From: Bosea sp. Tri-49
GTDB taxonomy: Bacteria > Pseudomonadota > Alphaproteobacteria > Rhizobiales > Beijerinckiaceae
DNA length: 64,000 bases
NCBI RefSeq assembly: GCF_003952665.1
Contig: NZ_CP017946.1
Coordinates: 3,100,001 to 3,164,000 of the forward strand
Reading direction: 5' to 3'
The stretch's first letter is position 1; every line of letters begins with the position of its first letter. Below the pieces are notes generated by a model. The model was given only the letters and a program-made list of their open reading frames with translations, searched no databases and was not told the DNA's origin. Shown piece by piece: positions 60,814 to 64,000 of the stretch. The position numbers and the translations under genes are program-made.

Positions 60814-61785
60814 ATGATGAAGACGAGGCGTTGGCTGCTCTCGACGGTCACAGCACTCGCGGCAGGCCTTGCCCTGCCGGCCGCGGCGCAGGACTTCCCA
60901 GCCAAGAACATCCGGTTCGTGGTGCCCTTCGCCGCCGGCAGCGCAACCGACGCGCTGGCGCGCATCCTCGGCGAGCACCTATCGAGGAGCCTCGGCAAGC
61001 CGATCGTGGTCGAGAACCTCCCCGGCGCCAGCGGCATCATCGCCGCGCAGAACGTCGTGCGGGCCGATCCCGACGGCCACACCCTGCTGATCACCACCAA
61101 CACCACGCACGGCGCCAATCAGAGCCTGCTCAAGAACGTACCCTATGACGCGGTCAAGGATTTCGAGCCGGTCGGCAAGCTCGGCACGATCACGCTGGCA
61201 TTGGCGACGCATCAGTCCGTTCCGGCCAAGTCGGTGAGCGAACTCGTCGCCTACGCCAAAGCCAATCCGGGCAAGCTCACCTTCGGCGCCGGCTCGAGCT
61301 CGTCGCGCATCGCCGGCGAGATGCTGAAATCGCTCGCCGGGCTCGACCTCACCTATGTGCCCTATCGCAGCAACCCGCAGGCGATCACCGATCTGCTCGG
61401 CGGCCAGATATCGATCGTCTTCGCCGACATCTCGACGACGCTGCCGCAGATCAAGGCGGGCAAGGTCAACGGGCTCGCCGTCTCGACCGCGAAGCGTAGC
61501 GCGCTCGCGCCTGACCTGCCGACCATGGTGGAGGCCGGAGTCGCCAGCTACGACCTCGCAGCCTGGTTCGCCGCCTTCGCCCCGGCAAAGACGCCGCGTG
61601 CGGTTGTCGACAAGCTCAACCAGGCCTTCGTCGCCGCACTCAACGACAAGACGACGCAGGAGCGGCTGCTCGCAGCCGGCATCGAGCCGGAAACGAGCAC
61701 ACCGGACGAACTCAAGGCCTTCGTGCCGGTCGAGATCAAGAAATGGGCCGATATCGTCAAGGCGGCCGGCATCCAGCCGGAGTGA
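60814..61785 (+). CDS. TctC/Bug-type periplasmic substrate-binding protein
   Basis: A 323-residue binding protein. The signal peptide RRWLLSTVTALAAGLALPAA ends near AAAQ. The mature part has FPAKNIRFVVPFAAGSATDA, VVENLPGASGIIAAQNVV and YVPYRSNPQAITDLLGGQIS, typical of tripartite tricarboxylate transporter receptors. No TctA or TctB membrane gene is present here, so it must use a distant transporter or act as a sensor. Start ATG at 60814 with GGAGGAGA upstream. It lies 62 bases after the AtuA-associated gene. Confidence 0.93.
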   Translation: MMKTRRWLLSTVTALAAGLALPAAAQDFPAKNIRFVVPFAAGSATDALARILGEHLSRSLGKPIVVENLPGASGIIAAQNVVRADPDGHTLLITTNTTHGANQSLLKNVPYDAVKDFEPVGKLGTITLALATHQSVPAKSVSELVAYAKANPGKLTFGAGSSSSRIAGEMLKSLAGLDLTYVPYRSNPQAITDLLGGQISIVFADISTTLPQIKAGKVNGLAVSTAKRSALAPDLPTMVEAGVASYDLAAWFAAFAPAKTPRAVVDKLNQAFVAALNDKTTQERLLAAGIEPETSTPDELKAFVPVEIKKWADIVKAAGIQPE

Positions 61786-61792
61786 GGCGCTT

Positions 61793-61836
61793 CGGGCGCG
61801 TGCCGACTTCGCCTGTGCGAAGCCGGCACGCGCCCG
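61793..61836. terminator. Bidirectional terminator hairpin between tctC-type and usg genes
   Basis: CGGGCGCGTGCCG-A-CTTCGC pairs with GCGAAG-C-CGGCACGCGCCCG around CTGT, a 19-pair stem with one mismatch. It fills almost the whole gap between two convergent genes and ends at the base before the usg stop codon. Confidence 0.8.
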
Positions 61837-62106
61837 TCACTGCAGCCTGAACTCGCCGGAAACCGTCCGCAGGTCCGCCGGGCCGATCAGGCCGCGATGA
61901 CTCACGGTGACGCGGAAGAGCTTGCCTTCGAGCGACCTCTGCCAGAAGGCGAGGAAGCGCTTCAATTCCGGGAAGGACGGCGCCAGATCGTAATCCTGCC
62001 AGATATATTCCTGCAGGATCGAAGGATGGTCCGGCAGGCGGTAGAGGATATCGGCGGTGGTCAGACCATAGCCGGCGAGCTGGCGCGCGAAGTCGGAAGA
62101 GGCCAT
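61837..62106 (-). CDS. Usg-family protein
   Basis: An 89-residue soluble protein. DFARQLAGYGLTTADILYRL near the start is followed by PDHPSILQEYIWQDYDLAPS and PELKRFLAFWQRSLEG, the conserved core of the alphaproteobacterial Usg family, originally named from a gene beside the trp genes. The molecular role is unknown. ATG at 62106 with GGAG upstream. No trp genes are nearby here. Confidence 0.85.
   Translation of the reverse strand: MASSDFARQLAGYGLTTADILYRLPDHPSILQEYIWQDYDLAPSFPELKRFLAFWQRSLEGKLFRVTVSHRGLIGPADLRTVSGEFRLQ

Positions 62107-64000
<1,894 letters not shown>

Overview
The window is high-GC, densely packed alphaproteobacterial chromosome. The content points to Hyphomicrobiales, possibly a Bosea- or Methylobacteriaceae-like genus. 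Indicators are the divergent peptide-deformylase-like paralogue, a Usg-family protein, a PodJ-like polar protein with Sel1 repeats, a Tat-exported formate dehydrogenase locus with DUF3305/DUF3306 neighbours, and dispersed palindromic intergenic repeats. The genus is an inference. No tRNA, rRNA, CRISPR array or intact insertion sequence was recognised. Both ends cut a gene: ileS on the left and a groEL paralogue on the right.

Layout. 1-8.3 kb holds housekeeping and signalling genes: ileS (5' part), ribF, a MaoC hydratase, a CheY-like receiver, a HAD phosphatase, a degenerate EAL protein and a TPR protein with an unnamed conserved N-terminal domain. 8.4-11.7 kb holds a class III aminotransferase, a beta-lactamase-family hydrolase, a peptide-deformylase-like protein that has lost metal ligands, and the tail of a dead LysR gene. 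11.7-17.8 kb is a beta-oxidation operon (acyl-CoA dehydrogenase, thiolase, FadB-like) with a MerR regulator upstream. 18.1-23.4 kb holds the PodJ-like protein and a TauE/TIGR02186 pair.

23.5-43.8 kb is the most coherent region, a roughly 20-kb formate dehydrogenase and molybdenum-cofactor island. It contains moeA, mobB, a Tat-exported respiratory formate dehydrogenase (alpha, beta, gamma), a tiny Tat-target protein, and a TorD-type chaperone fused to a YdaS/Cro-like HTH. It also contains a tight five-gene operon of poorly characterised families (lipoate-ligase-like, DUF6505, DUF6352, DUF3305, DUF3306), a divergent 679-residue polyferredoxin, a WD40-cytochrome c protein, TusA, an Mrp-type ATPase, mobA, fdhD and a DUF2478 protein. 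A shared ATAA-N7-TTATCGC motif lies in front of both the FDH operon and the accessory operon. This region is the best candidate for an under-described system.

43.9-57.4 kb holds an O-antigen-ligase-like membrane protein, an eight-gene dipeptide-type ABC transporter region (two binding proteins and two permease pairs but one ATPase pair), an ArgE-family deacetylase and a PLP dehydratase. 57.4-64 kb holds a glycine/tyrosine-rich secreted protein, a LysR regulator divergent from an AtuA-like operon that ends in a TctC-type binding protein, a Usg protein, and a groEL paralogue without groES next to it.
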